From the NCBI GenBank assembly GCA_031761405.1, contig JASEVX010000001.1, positions 47,539,102-47,603,101 on the forward strand: a stretch of 64,000 nucleotides of DNA, in the 5' to 3' direction. Origin of the DNA: Serripes groenlandicus. Lineage: Eukaryota; Mollusca; Bivalvia; Cardiida; Cardiidae. Positions within the stretch are counted from its first letter, which is position 1. Each line of letters opens with the position of its first letter. Positions 55,059 to 64,000 of this stretch are shown here, piece after piece. The notes beneath the pieces are model-generated. The model searched no databases. It had not been told where the DNA came from and saw only the letters and a list, made by a program, of their open reading frames with translations. A program made the position numbers and the translations under genes.

Positions 55059-55914
55059 GAATTGTAGCCAAACTAGTTTAAGTCCTATATCCTCTTCTTT
55101 GAGATCCAACACAACCTCTCGTTTGATGCAGCTCATATATAGATTTCTTAATTTAAGAAAAAGTAGGACCTCCTACTTGATTACACACATGTATTGATTA
55201 TACATTAAGTCCTTGGTATTAAATATATATATGGGAAGTTTGAGATTGCAAAATTTATAGTGCATTTTTTTTTAACTCAGGATTTGTAAAAGTATTCTTT
55301 TGCCAGTGGAAATGTCATCATGAATACTACTTTAGTGCAAAGAGGCCAGTTGTCATCTAGCATGTAGAAATACAACAGCACAGACCAAAGCATTAACAAA
55401 TTCAGTCAATTTTGAAAACCAGATCCAGTTCCTGCTTCTTCCCTACAGGATATACAAACCTCATGTTTCTTGTACTTATTTGAATAATCTATTTTAGACA
55501 ATTCAAATGTGACACATAGCAAAAGTAAAGCACCACTTGATATAACTTTAAAACTGTTGAAAGCAGAGTAAAACATAATTTTCTGTGGTATGAAAGATAA
55601 AACTGTTGCTGGCAGAATAAAGCACAATGTTAAGTGATCTATGTAACTTTGAATCTTGGAATCAAAATATAACTACAAAACTGTTGAAAGCAGAGTAAAA
55701 CACCCTTCACTAAATCCAGCATGAACAGCTGGTTATATATATCAAAATTGACATGAGATCTACTCATAGATACACTGCAAGAGGGGATACATTCATTTAC
55801 CAAAGACATTTTTTAAGAACCGTTTAAATAATTGTCAGCCTTCTTTGGCAATGAGTTAAAGTCATGGTATTTTCTATATTATGAAGGAGAGAATTATCAT
55901 TGAATATAGAGATA
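55059..55914. other. Intergenic sequence with a small repeat
   Basis: AACTGTTGAAAGCAGAGTAA recurs at about 55551 and 55678. No gene. Confidence 0.35.
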
Positions 55915-57296
55915 AATCAAAGCGCCAATGGCACTGTAGTGGCGATCGTATGGAAAATCCTGCAAAGTAACAAGCAGTATATCGGTGTAGGGCTTGCGAT
56001 GACTCTGGTGCGGGTATATTTGAGAATGTATCAACCATGCATCTTTTGACAGTAGAATAATGTTAGTTTGCCAGAATGTTGTCTTGGTGATTATTTAGTT
56101 ACGTTCTGAAATTGGTCATGATGTGTTCAAAATTAGGCCATTCCAAAGTTATGAAAAATCTAGTTAGTATTCGATGGACTACCGTTTTAGCTCATTAGAA
56201 TGACTATTTGTAATCTAATTGTTCGGGTAATCACATGTTTATCACCAGGTCGTTAGGCCATATTAAGATAAAATATATTTTACACTTTAGAAATGACTAA
56301 AGAAAGGAGAGAAAACAGTATCCATTAGTTTGGTGTTTGTTTCAATAATGTCCGATATTAAACAGGTCTGTTCAATTTAGTCCCTTCACATTGCATGATT
56401 GAGGGTTGTTACAGTGTATTTATATGTCTCTGAGGTTGTTAAACTGCTTCGAATAATGTGAGTGCAAAAACAAACACAAAACATGCTCCAAAAGCACAGT
56501 TTCACTATTTGCCAAACTGTTCAATTTATAAAAATATAGGCATATATTATAATGCTCGATCTCCAAACTAAATTAGGCTACACTGTCAGCATTGATTGCT
56601 AATTGACTCTAGAACGTGCAGACGTGTATACATCACGTGTGTACACACTGACATCGTGTGTCCTTTAAACCTTTGTAAACCAGTCTTATCATCTAGACGC
56701 TTTCATATATTTAAACAACTACAAAATAAAGCGTTTATAATATTGAGATTTACAAGCTCTTCTTGTTTTTGGTCTCGCGAGCTATTTATAGAACCTTTTG
56801 GAATTTCCAGATTTGAGTATCATCAGAGTTGTCGTTATTTGCAAGGCAGAACGCGCAATGATATTTATTATCTGCCAAATCCTGCCGAATCAGGTTAAAG
56901 GTCAAAAGGTTACGGTTGACTACAGTAAAAATAAAACGAGGCACAGGAGTATCATGATACTCTGCATAGCGTACCCAAGACGCCCGATGATATTTATTAT
57001 CTGCCCAAACATGAAGAAAGATAATATGTAAATAGTTTAACTCTATTTAGATATTTTCTCGATAAATCTCAAATATTAGTACCAATCCGGTATCAAAGTA
57101 GCACTAACATTATCATTATTAATCGTGTGCCTGCATCACTGATGGAACTATATATATATATGGCGGTTTAACGGAAGTGAGTAAATTGCCTTTGCAGAAA
57201 TATCCAATCGATTGTTCAAATACGACTATATAATTTTTTTTTCGTTGTTGTTGTTTTGGTAGCACTGTGGCGATTGTCAACCAATCGCCACAAAAA
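55915..57296 (+). mobile_element. Unclassified element, copy 2
   Basis: Same left end as at 8484 (AAAGCGCCAATGGCACTGTA) and same right end as at 10626 (TAGCACTGTGGCGATTGTCA-ACCAATCGCCACA). It lacks the tandem array and 365-bp element present in copy 1, but has about 750 bp (55955-56700) not found there. Right-hand 410 bp are almost identical to copy 1. No transposase. Confidence 0.75.
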
Positions 57297-57430
57297 CATT
57301 GTTGTAATTGGAGATATTTACTCAATATGAACAGTTCTCTTTTCCACATTTTTTTCAAAAGTTGTCAGCTGTAGATGTCACACGATAAAATGCTTCTGCG
57401 TGTTGGTTGTAGGGTTGAAGCCTTCTGCAT
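57297..57430. mobile_element. Decayed piggyBac-type MITE, right half
   Basis: ACATTGTTGTAATTGGAGA, CAAAAGTTGTCAGCTGTAGA, AAAATGCTTCTGCGTG. It follows the unclassified element directly, as at 10626. Confidence 0.5.
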
Positions 57431-57733
57431 GTTGGCAAAATGGTTAAGTAACTGATGCTGTAGGTTTTGGAGGAAGTAATGAGAATTGTCGATGGACCTC
57501 TGGATAACCCAAGACAATTTACATATTTATTGCTTTCTCCCTATCATGCATATTTCTGTCTTGTATTTTGACAGATGATATAATAGTGGAAACGACTCGG
57601 AGAACCTGACAATAAAAACAATCAATACAGTAACAGAAGTCTACTATAAGTCTATAAAAGTGCAGCAGAAATACAGAACTGCTTATATCACAGGTACATA
57701 ATTACATTATAGATTTCTGTTTGACAAAATAGG

Positions 57734-57957
57734 CTTACCTTTCCCACAATACAATTTCACCAGTCCTGTAGACACGTTTTGTCGCATCTGCAGCAGACAA
57801 CTTTCTAAAACACTGGCAAAAGGAGAAATTGCTCATTATTTTCGCCTTTTTTACAATAATTGCATTTACATTCACATTTATAGATTTTTTTTTCTAAATT
57901 GTATCAATGTTTTCAAAGTCGTCTGCTGCTGATTTGTTGTATGTGGGAAAGGGTTAA
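57734..57957. mobile_element. piggyBac-type MITE, near full length
   Basis: CTTACCTTTCCCACAATACA at the left (TTAA altered), GTATGTGGGAAAGGGTTAA at the right. One arm GGCAAAAGGAGAAATTGCTC is intact. Confidence 0.82.
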
Positions 57958-58293
57958 AAAAAGAAGAGAAGATGCTTATTATGACTGATTGTTCCTTTTC
58001 TTACAATGTATCCATCGCAATCCTTTTAGGCAATTTTCTATTAATGTTTTGGAAATTGGACAGTTTATAAATATTTTGGAATAGAATAATACATTCACTG
58101 CCTCTTTTCTAAACACAGCATTTTTCTCAGCCTCATTCAACAAAACTGCATTTGACTAAGTCCAAAAGATTTACGCAAAAGATATAGAAAGGCTCTATAG
58201 AATAAAGTATAGTGATTGAATAGACATGAATATGTTGTGGCCAAAGAAGAAAGTAATCATTACAAGCAATTATTGCTTCTTTAGCCACAATGT

Positions 58294-58985
58294 TTTTAGA
58301 TCACCTGAACCAAAGGCTCAACTGATCTCTTCTGATCATTCTCTGTCCGTCGCCCGTCGTCTGTTGTTATCTTTTAGCTTTAAACATCATCTCCTCCTTA
58401 ACCACAGGACCAATTTCAACCAAACTTCACAGGAATGTATGTTCCTTTGGTGGCCCTCTTTTCAAATAGTTCAAAGATTTAAACTCCATCAAGAACTTTG
58501 GTTGCTGTGGCATCAGAAAGTGACAAAACGGTTCCTTGGGGGACCTTCTACCAAGGTTGTTCCAATTAATCCGATCCGTTGAAAAACATGGCCACCAGGG
58601 GCGGGGCTTGTTTTCCTTATATATAATTATGTGCATTGTAAAAACTTTAAAAATCTCCTGGCCAAAAGTACCTGCTCGATCTAAAAATAATTTGGCACAA
58701 ATGTTTCTTGGTTGCAAGATTCCAAGATTGATGAAAAACATGGCCGCTGCTTTTCCTTATTAGCTCGACTTTTGAAAAAACGAGAGCTATTGTCATGACC
58801 CTGGCGTCGGCGGCAGTGTGGTTGTCCGGTTAAGGTTTTTTGTTTAGCTCAGTTTTTTTTCTGTTTTCTATCAGTTGAGCGTCTGTGCCGTACGCGGTGC
58901 TCTTGTATATGTTATATAGTGAAAACTTAAAAAAATATTCTTGTACTAAATCACTGGACTGATTTAATAATAATCTGGAAAAAAT
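58294..58985 (+). mobile_element. Helitron-like element related to family A, with a small family B element inside
   Basis: Left end TAGATCACCTGAACCAAAGG-CTCAACTGATCT, lead GTCCGTCGCCCGTCGTCTG, head ACCACAGGACCAATTTCAAC, units with TTCCTTGGGGGACCTTCTAC and GGCCACCAGGGGCGGGGC. The family B piece is at 58759-58905. Right end not clear. Confidence 0.7.
58759..58905 (+). mobile_element. Minimal family B element without a core (about 147 bp)
   Basis: Left end ATTAGCTCGACTTTTGAAAA-AACGAGAGCTAT, lead CTGGCGTCGGCGGCAG, then almost directly a right end GTTGAGCGTCTGTGCC...GGTGCTCTTG. Both termini without tandem units. Confidence 0.75.
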
Positions 58986-58987
58986 TA

Positions 58988-59218
58988 GAACCCTTTCCCA
59001 CATAGAACAATTCTACAGCAGACAACATTGAAAACATTTAGGCTGAAATATAAAAAAATCTATGTAAAGAATAGTATAATTATTGAGTAGTGGTGAAACA
59101 GGTTGGCAAAAGGAAAAATGGCTCTTTATGAGCTATTTCTCCTTTGCAACAATGTTTTCAAAAGACATCTGCTGTAGGTAGATGTGTCAGAATGCATCTT
59201 CATGCATGAAAGTTCTTA
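58988..59218. mobile_element. piggyBac-type MITE, full length but diverged
   Basis: AGAACCCTTTCCCACATAGA at the left, CATGCATGAAAGTTCTTAA at the right, hairpin TTGGCAAAAGGAAAAATGGC with partial complement. Confidence 0.78.
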
Positions 59219-59325
59219 AATTTGATACAGAATTGAAAAAAACACTTAGAGAGAGGGAGAGATTGTTTTCTAAAACAGACTCCTGCATAAGAAATCATTT
59301 GTTGCAGGAAAAGGGATATGTTTAC

Positions 59326-59556
59326 TTAACCCTTTCCCTCATATAGACGCTTTCTAACGCCTCTGCAGCAGACAGCTTTTTGAAAACATACTGACAAAAG
59401 AAGAAATTGCTCAAGACGAGCAATTTCTCCTTTTGCCACAATGTTTTCCCCCTTTTAGTCATAGGTTATACATTTAATTATAGAGATTTTCTATTTTTTG
59501 ACAAAATATGTTCAAAGTCGTCTGCTGCAGAATTGTCATATGAGGGAAAGGGTTAA
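59326..59556. mobile_element. piggyBac-type MITE, full length
   Basis: TTAACCCTTTCCCTCATATA and CATATGAGGGAAAGGGTTAA, hairpin GACAAAAGAAGAAATTGCTC-AAGAC-complement. One of the best-preserved copies. Confidence 0.92.
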
Positions 59557-59685
59557 GAGTCGAAAGGATTCTTTGTTGGCAAGTAGAATGTGCTGACATC
59601 AAAGGGCACTTGTTAATGTAAATGGCGAGTGGCAAGGTGACTTTTTGCACCTAACTTTTGATTCTTTTCTCTACGCTTAGTCCAG

Positions 59686-59800
59686 TGACCGTGGAGTGCC
59701 CTTGGTCAAGGCACATTTCCTAGCCTAGTAATGGTTTGTTAACCCAGGGATCATGAATAAGTGAACTGCTGCTCTGATATAACTGAAACAATGTTAAAAA
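59686..59800 (+). mobile_element. 5'-truncated SINE
   Basis: GGAGTGCCCTTGGTCAAGGC, ACATTTCCTAGCCTAG, CAGGGATCATGAATAAGTGA; body of the 39945 SINE without its tRNA head. Confidence 0.7.
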
Positions 59801-60635
59801 CTGAGTGAAACACTATTTTAACAAATTTAAGCTTTGCCATTTCCAATAAAGAGCGGATTAATCAAGAGAAATCATTAAAACATATATTCATTATGTTGTC
59901 GATAGGCTATGATGTTCCAAGTTCTAAATGAATTGTGATGAGAATGTAAATTTCATTGAAATTGTTTTTTCAAGTAAAACATGTAAATGATGAGTCTAAA
60001 TTAGCAGTTAATTGAGTTATCAGACAAGGAAAACCAACCTTCAGAGATTTTGAAATTACTGGAAGTTATGGTCATATATTGCATTGTAGTTGTATTGTCT
60101 GTTTATGGCATAACAGCTCCCAAGAAGTTTTCACGAGATGTTAACTACTTTATTGGAAGAAGAACATTCTGAAGAGTCCGCATAGGGTGATGTTTTCTTG
60201 GTACAGATGGCATGGTACACCTGGGAAGTGAACAACATTGAAACACTGTGCTATAAGGAAACAATTTTCAAATTGAGTAATTTCTCCTTTTTCCACAATT
60301 AGTTTTTTTCAGATCTATTATACTTCAAAATTACTACATATTATTATATGTTACATTTTTCCTTACTTTAATGTTTTCAAAGCAGATGACAATAAGTTTT
60401 TTACCAAGTATACAGTTAACCCTTACCCAATGCTTACCAACCCTCCAGATTCAATCGTGAGTCTCACGATTTGAATTTGATAACCCCACCCCCTCAATTG
60501 TGAGGTAAAAACTCCAAAACAATGTGTATCGGTCAACTAAATGATTATGTAATTTATTGTCTCTGTGTCATTAGATTAACAAAAGATTCCATTGGTACTC
60601 AGTTTTTCATTCAAAAGTATGTCTAATTAAAAAAA
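59801..60635. other. Intergenic sequence with a decayed MITE
   Basis: MITE pieces at about 60235-60400 (AACATTGAAACACTGTGC, TTTCTCCTTTTTCCACAA, AATGTTTTCAAAGCAGATGA). No gene. Confidence 0.4.
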
Positions 60636-60905
60636 AAAAATTGTCCGGCGTCTGTCTGTCTGTCTGTCCGTCCGTCCGTCTGTCGTCTTACTTTTTCGTC
60701 ACGTTTTCAAATAACTTTTTTTCTACTCAAAGGATTACATTGAAACTTTTGACAAATGTTTATATCAATGTGTGTGATTGGTTCACAAAAGGGGGATAAT
60801 CCAAATATATTTTATATCAGAGTATTGCCCCTTTTCTGTCAAAAATTAAATTTTCTGACAAGGCCCCGGCAGGTGACACACGTGCTCCGGGGAGCACTCC
60901 ATTCT
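60636..60905 (+). mobile_element. Short Helitron-like element, family F
   Basis: After an A run, lead GTCCGGCGTCTGTCTGTCTG and GTCCGTCCGTCCGTCTGTCG, one core unit, then right end: hairpin GTGCTCCGGGGAGCAC, TCCATT, CTAG then TTTT. Left terminal palindrome not recognised. Confidence 0.7.
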
Positions 60906-60953
60906 AGTTTTAATATCAATGCATGGATTTGAAAAATTATGCCAAAATAATAC

Positions 60954-61182
60954 TTAACCCTTTCCCTCATACGACAATTCTGCAGCAGACGACATTGAAC
61001 ATATTTTGTCAAAAATAGAAAATCTCTTTAGTTGAATGGATAACCTATGACTAAAAGTAGAAAACATTGTGGCAAAAGGAGAAATTACTCGTTTTGAGCC
61101 ATTTCTTCTTTTGTCACAATGTTTTAAAAAAGCCGTCTGCTGCAGAGGCATCAGAAAGCGTCTATATGAGGGAAAGGGTTAA
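60954..61182. mobile_element. piggyBac-type MITE, full length
   Basis: TTAACCCTTTCCCTCATACG and ATATGAGGGAAAGGGTTAA, hairpin GTGGCAAAAGGAGAAATTAC with complement. Reference copy for the uninterrupted site of the 8393-10755 MITE. Confidence 0.92.
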
Positions 61183-61369
61183 ATATAGTTGAAAATATTC
61201 TGTTAAATAGAAAACATTCTCAATTGTGAACATTTCTACTGTTAGATTAATCATGTAGAAAATCTCCCACTTCAAACCCCAATCTCCCACTTTGAGATCA
61301 TGAAACTCCTCCTTGAGGATGAGAAAAGGTTGGTAAGCATGCCTTACCCCTTTCAGAAACATTTTGACG

Positions 61370-61523
61370 CTACTGTTGCAGTCAACTTTTGCCCTAATGT
61401 TTTCAACTGTATTCAACAAAATATTATACTTTCATTTATAGACATATTCCATATTTATATATGTACCATGATGTTTTTGAAATCCTCTGCTGCAGATTTG
61501 TTGCACATGAGAAAGGATTAATT
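61370..61523. mobile_element. piggyBac-type MITE, right half
   Basis: CTTTTGCCCTAATGTTTTCA, ATTTATAGACATATTCC, CCTCTGCTGCAGATTTGTTG, ATGAGAAAGGATTAA. Confidence 0.65.
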
Positions 61524-61698
61524 GTCATTGATATGAAACTAAGGCCAAGTAATCATGAATAATGAATAGAATGAATAATGGACGGTAATCGATGGCTGTT
61601 GACTGGACAGGAACTTTCATTATTTAATGGAGATTTCATGTAGGCTTCAGCTGCATTAATGGATGATAGCTTAGGTATTGTGGTGTCCTAGCCCTCTG

Positions 61699-61823
61699 TT
61701 AACCCTTTACCACATACAACAAATCTGCAAGCTGACAACTATATAAACATTTAGGCAAAATAAGGGATTTTTGTTATAAATGAAAATATAGTAATTAGAC
61801 AGAATTGAAAATATTGTGACAGT
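61699..61823. mobile_element. piggyBac-type MITE, left half
   Basis: TTAACCCTTTACCACATACA, CAAATCTGCAAGCTGACAAC, GAATTGAAAATATTGTGACA, then stops. Confidence 0.7.
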
Positions 61824-62037
61824 TCCTACGTAAGTCATTGTAGTGGGAATAAATTTAGACTTGGTAGGTAAAAAGTGTCCATATGGAATATGCTTCTTTA
61901 TCGTTCTGCTCTTTTCCTAATACAGACACTATGTTAGACAAAATTGCAACAAATTTGGGTAAGGGAGCAACTTTTTTCATGGTTTTTACATTTTTTCACA
62001 AGCATACCTTCACTTGTCCAGTAATTCTGCCGAGCCC

Positions 62038-62325
62038 CTTTAGCTCTGTCAGTAGCGACGCGGGTTGTCAATCCAGGGGTTGCGAGTTGGAACCCCAACT
62101 CGGCCAACATTCTTTCCGACGTTTGACAAAAGTCACTGTGACAAGCGTCATTCGTCTTTCACCAATGGGCTAACAGTCTATGTGGAAAAGTAGCCAGTTG
62201 TTTGGAAAGTATGTTGTGTGTAGTACTGGTGTGAGGAAACCAGGAAAAATATGAGTAGGTGAACTGGCCGCTGTGTGTAATTGTTGAAAACGGCGCTAAA
62301 CCCCAATCAATCAATCAATCCAGTA
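62038..62325 (+). mobile_element. tRNA-derived SINE, second family
   Basis: Head TTTAGCTCTGTCAGTAGCGA (A box) and GGTTGCGAGTTGGAACCCCA (B-box-like), a body of about 150 bp and a tail AACGGCGCTAAACCCCAATC followed by AATCAATCAATC. The A tail is replaced by AATC repeats, common for invertebrate SINEs. The 96-codon frame over it is not a gene. Confidence 0.75.
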
Positions 62326-63005
62326 ATTCTTTTTTTTTCTACAAATTCTATCATTTTAGAACTGTCTAAAATGACATAAAATAAGAATATGCTAAGGTTA
62401 AATATCAGCATGTCCACTGAGTTCTGAGATTTTGGGTACATGTACCAACTGCCTTTGCAAATTTGGGGTACAAAGTAACAATTAGGGGTGCAGATATAAT
62501 AAACAAGGAAATGTTGATTTTATTATTTTTTATTATCTCCCTCTCCACATTCAAAGAAAACAAAACAGATAAACAGAAAGTACAAATTAAAATAATCTAA
62601 GTAGAGAAAAGTATGAGCAATTTCTCTTTCTCCCACAGCATATCTAAACTGTGTCTGCTGTAAGTTTTACTGTATCAGTAGAAGACAAACAATAGATACA
62701 CCTGCACAAAACAAACAGAACATATATCTGCAGCAATCAAATTTGAAATACACTGTAGGAGAGGGAGAAAGGATAAGTTAGAAAAGCATATTGTGAAAAG
62801 AGAAAATAGTTCAGTACAAGTAATGCCTCCTTTTCCCACAACATATTGATATTCAATGTAGTGTCTTGTCAAATGTCTGCTTGAGAACCATCAAAATAAT
62901 CCACATAATTCACTACATTATATTGTTGTAAGGGATTATCCAAAAAGGAGTCCGTAATAAGTATCTTCTTTTCCAACAATGTAAACTATTTTTGTCAAAA
63001 TATAG
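62326..63005. other. Intergenic sequence with MITE debris
   Basis: Scattered hairpin fragments (CAATTTCTCTTTCTCCCAC, GCCTCCTTTTCCCACAACAT) but no intact element or gene. Confidence 0.35.
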
Positions 63006-63119
63006 ATTAACCCTTACAGTGCGGGAACCAAGTTAACTAGTTTTTGCAAAGACGTCCCGGACGTACATGGGAACCATGTTAACTCGTTTTCAAAAGTGAA
63101 TGCGCACAACCTTAATTTA

Positions 63120-63273
63120 TGGGGAAAACCCACAAGCAGGGCACTCCATAATTCCCATCATCCAATCAGAATAGGTTTCCCGAAAACTTTCATCTTTGAT
63201 TGGTGAATAAATATGAAAAACTTCTAAAAATATCAAGGATTTACTCATACATGTGATTCCCTGATTTTTCATA
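63120..63273 (+). promoter_or_regulatory. Possible promoter with two CCAAT boxes
   Basis: CCAATCAGA near 63160 and GATTGGTG (inverted) near 63198 lie 75-115 bp upstream of the first ATGGCGG. Inference from position only. Confidence 0.3.
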
Positions 63274-63700
63274 ATGGCGGTCTGCGAAAAAAAAATTGCA
63301 GACATGTTTGGAAATTTGCCTCGAAAGAGGAATTTAAATTTTCCCACGTATCAGTTTCGGTGAATTTGTACGTAGGATAGTTTTCTTTGTATGATTTTTA
63401 CCAGTTTTACAATGATCGAGATTTTCGAAGCGATGTATCCTTCATTTACTTGGGATTTATTCTTGCGCATCTTTCCGTTTTTCTAAATGGCGGACGACGA
63501 AAATATTTTTGCATGGAGGAATTTAAATGATCCCATGTATCAGTTACGGTGAATTTGTACGTAGGATAGTTTTCTTTGTTTTATTCTTACCAGTTCGATA
63601 TTGATCGAGATTTTCCAAGCGATATATACTTGATTTATTCTTGCGAATCACCCCAATTTTCAAAATGGCGGACGGCGAAAATATTTGTGCATGCATGTTT
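63270..63700 (+). repeat. Tandemly repeated block (about 190 bp) with ATGGCGG starts
   Basis: CGGTGAATTTGTACGTAGGA with TAGTTTTCTTTG occurs at 63358 and 63549 (191-bp period); AATGGCGG begins at about 63273, 63486 and 63664. Two full units and a partial. Confidence 0.85.
63274..63363 (+). CDS. Candidate first exon, copy 1 of 3
   Basis: ATGGCGG in good Kozak context opens a short frame (MAVCEKKIADMFGNLP ... PTYQFR) that would stop at TGA 63361-63363 unless spliced at the overlapping GTGAAT (63360). Copies 2 (63487, MADDENIFAWRNLNDPMYQLR minus the last residues) and 3 (63665, MADGENICAC) start the same way. Could be duplicated first exons of a gene continuing past 64000, or coincidence within a repeat. 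No family recognised. Confidence 0.22.
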   Translation: MAVCEKKIADMFGNLPRKRNLNFPTYQFR

Positions 63701-64000
63701 TTTGAAATAACGATCCTAATGATTGAATTTGCATGAACATTTCATAAACTTACCATTCTAAGGTGACTTCTGGTTATGTTATTGTTTTAGTGTAAACATT
63801 TGTGTTATTGATTGTAGGTAAATTTGGTAAACAATATTTTTTTTGTAATATTTTTCTCTCACCTGTTCTCTCTCACCTATCAACAATTTGAAGAAAAAAA
63901 TCTGACTCAAAATGATGGTAAATATATATCGAACATAAAACTTGTAGAGTTTGTACACTTTTATTCAAGAATTAACCATATAAATCATGCATATATGAGC
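63701..64000. other. Right edge, unresolved
   Basis: AT-rich sequence with a CT-rich stretch (TTTCTCTCACCTGTTCTCTC). If a gene starts in the block to the left, this would be its first intron. Confidence 0.35.

Noticed and set aside
57568..57690. Possible exon between TTTTGACAG and GTACAT
   Set aside because: The acceptor phase that would keep the frame open meets an immediate TGA; other phases stop within about 12 codons.
1..64000. CRISPR arrays
   Set aside because: The regular repeats are transposon cores of 145-170 bp or short tandem units with no spacers, and the sequence is animal.

Overview
This is a eukaryotic genomic window, most likely from a bivalve mollusc. It is AT-rich and has one GT-AG spliced gene spread over about 24.5 kb. 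Introns and intergenic DNA are packed with repeats of a kind I associate with bivalve genomes: Helitron-like elements with tandem cores, TTAA-flanked MITEs and tRNA-derived SINEs. No operon-like layout, prokaryotic gene or viral replication gene was seen. The species call is inference.

Genes. (1) About 0.8-1.7 kb, minus strand: the catalytic C-terminal exon of a Golgi carbohydrate sulfotransferase of the HNK-1/chondroitin 4-sulfotransferase family; its N-terminal anchor exon was not found. (2) 16.5-41.0 kb, plus strand: a complete seven-exon gene for TMX1, an ER thioredoxin-related transmembrane protein. The spliced exons give 280 codons, with signal peptide, CPAC active site, cis-proline, one membrane span and a C-terminal KKDK retrieval signal. 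(3) Weaker candidates: a 67-residue minus-strand ORF behind a palindromic NRF1-type site at 46.5-46.7 kb; an open exon-like ORF at 12.95-13.28 kb; a possible terminal exon at 49.43-49.56 kb; an exon-like fragment near 45.0-45.2 kb; and three repeated ATGGCGG starts near the right edge (63.27-63.74 kb) that may be first exons of a gene running out of the window.

Mobile DNA is the main content. A piggyBac-type MITE (TTAA target, ends starting CCCTTTCCC, long central hairpin) occurs more than 25 times as full, half or deleted copies. At least five families of modular Helitron-like (HINE/Helentron-style) elements share one plan: a left palindrome, a short GTCCG/GTCTG-rich lead, a tandem core of about 145-170 bp units, an inverted copy of the left end, then a hairpin ending in CTTG or CTAG followed by T. 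They lie mainly in TMX1 introns, and two insertions end within about 20 nt of a TMX1 splice site. Nested copies provide empty-site comparisons that fix boundaries and show no target duplication.

Layout: 0-16 kb sulfotransferase exon, MITEs, a nested MITE/tandem-array complex at 7.9-10.8 kb and a run of CRE-like sites; 16.4-41 kb TMX1; 41-45 kb possible 3' UTR/downstream flank with duplications; 45.5-54 kb unusual low-copy sequence (GCATTC-rich block, NRF1 promoter, Helitron-like element, short tandem arrays, a CpG-rich ACGCGT island, a 0.75-kb inverted repeat); 54-63 kb MITEs, a second copy of the 8.5-10.6 kb element, and SINEs; 63-64 kb repeated ATGGCGG block. There is a 200-N gap at 25582-25781 and a suspect 30-G run at 28449-28478.
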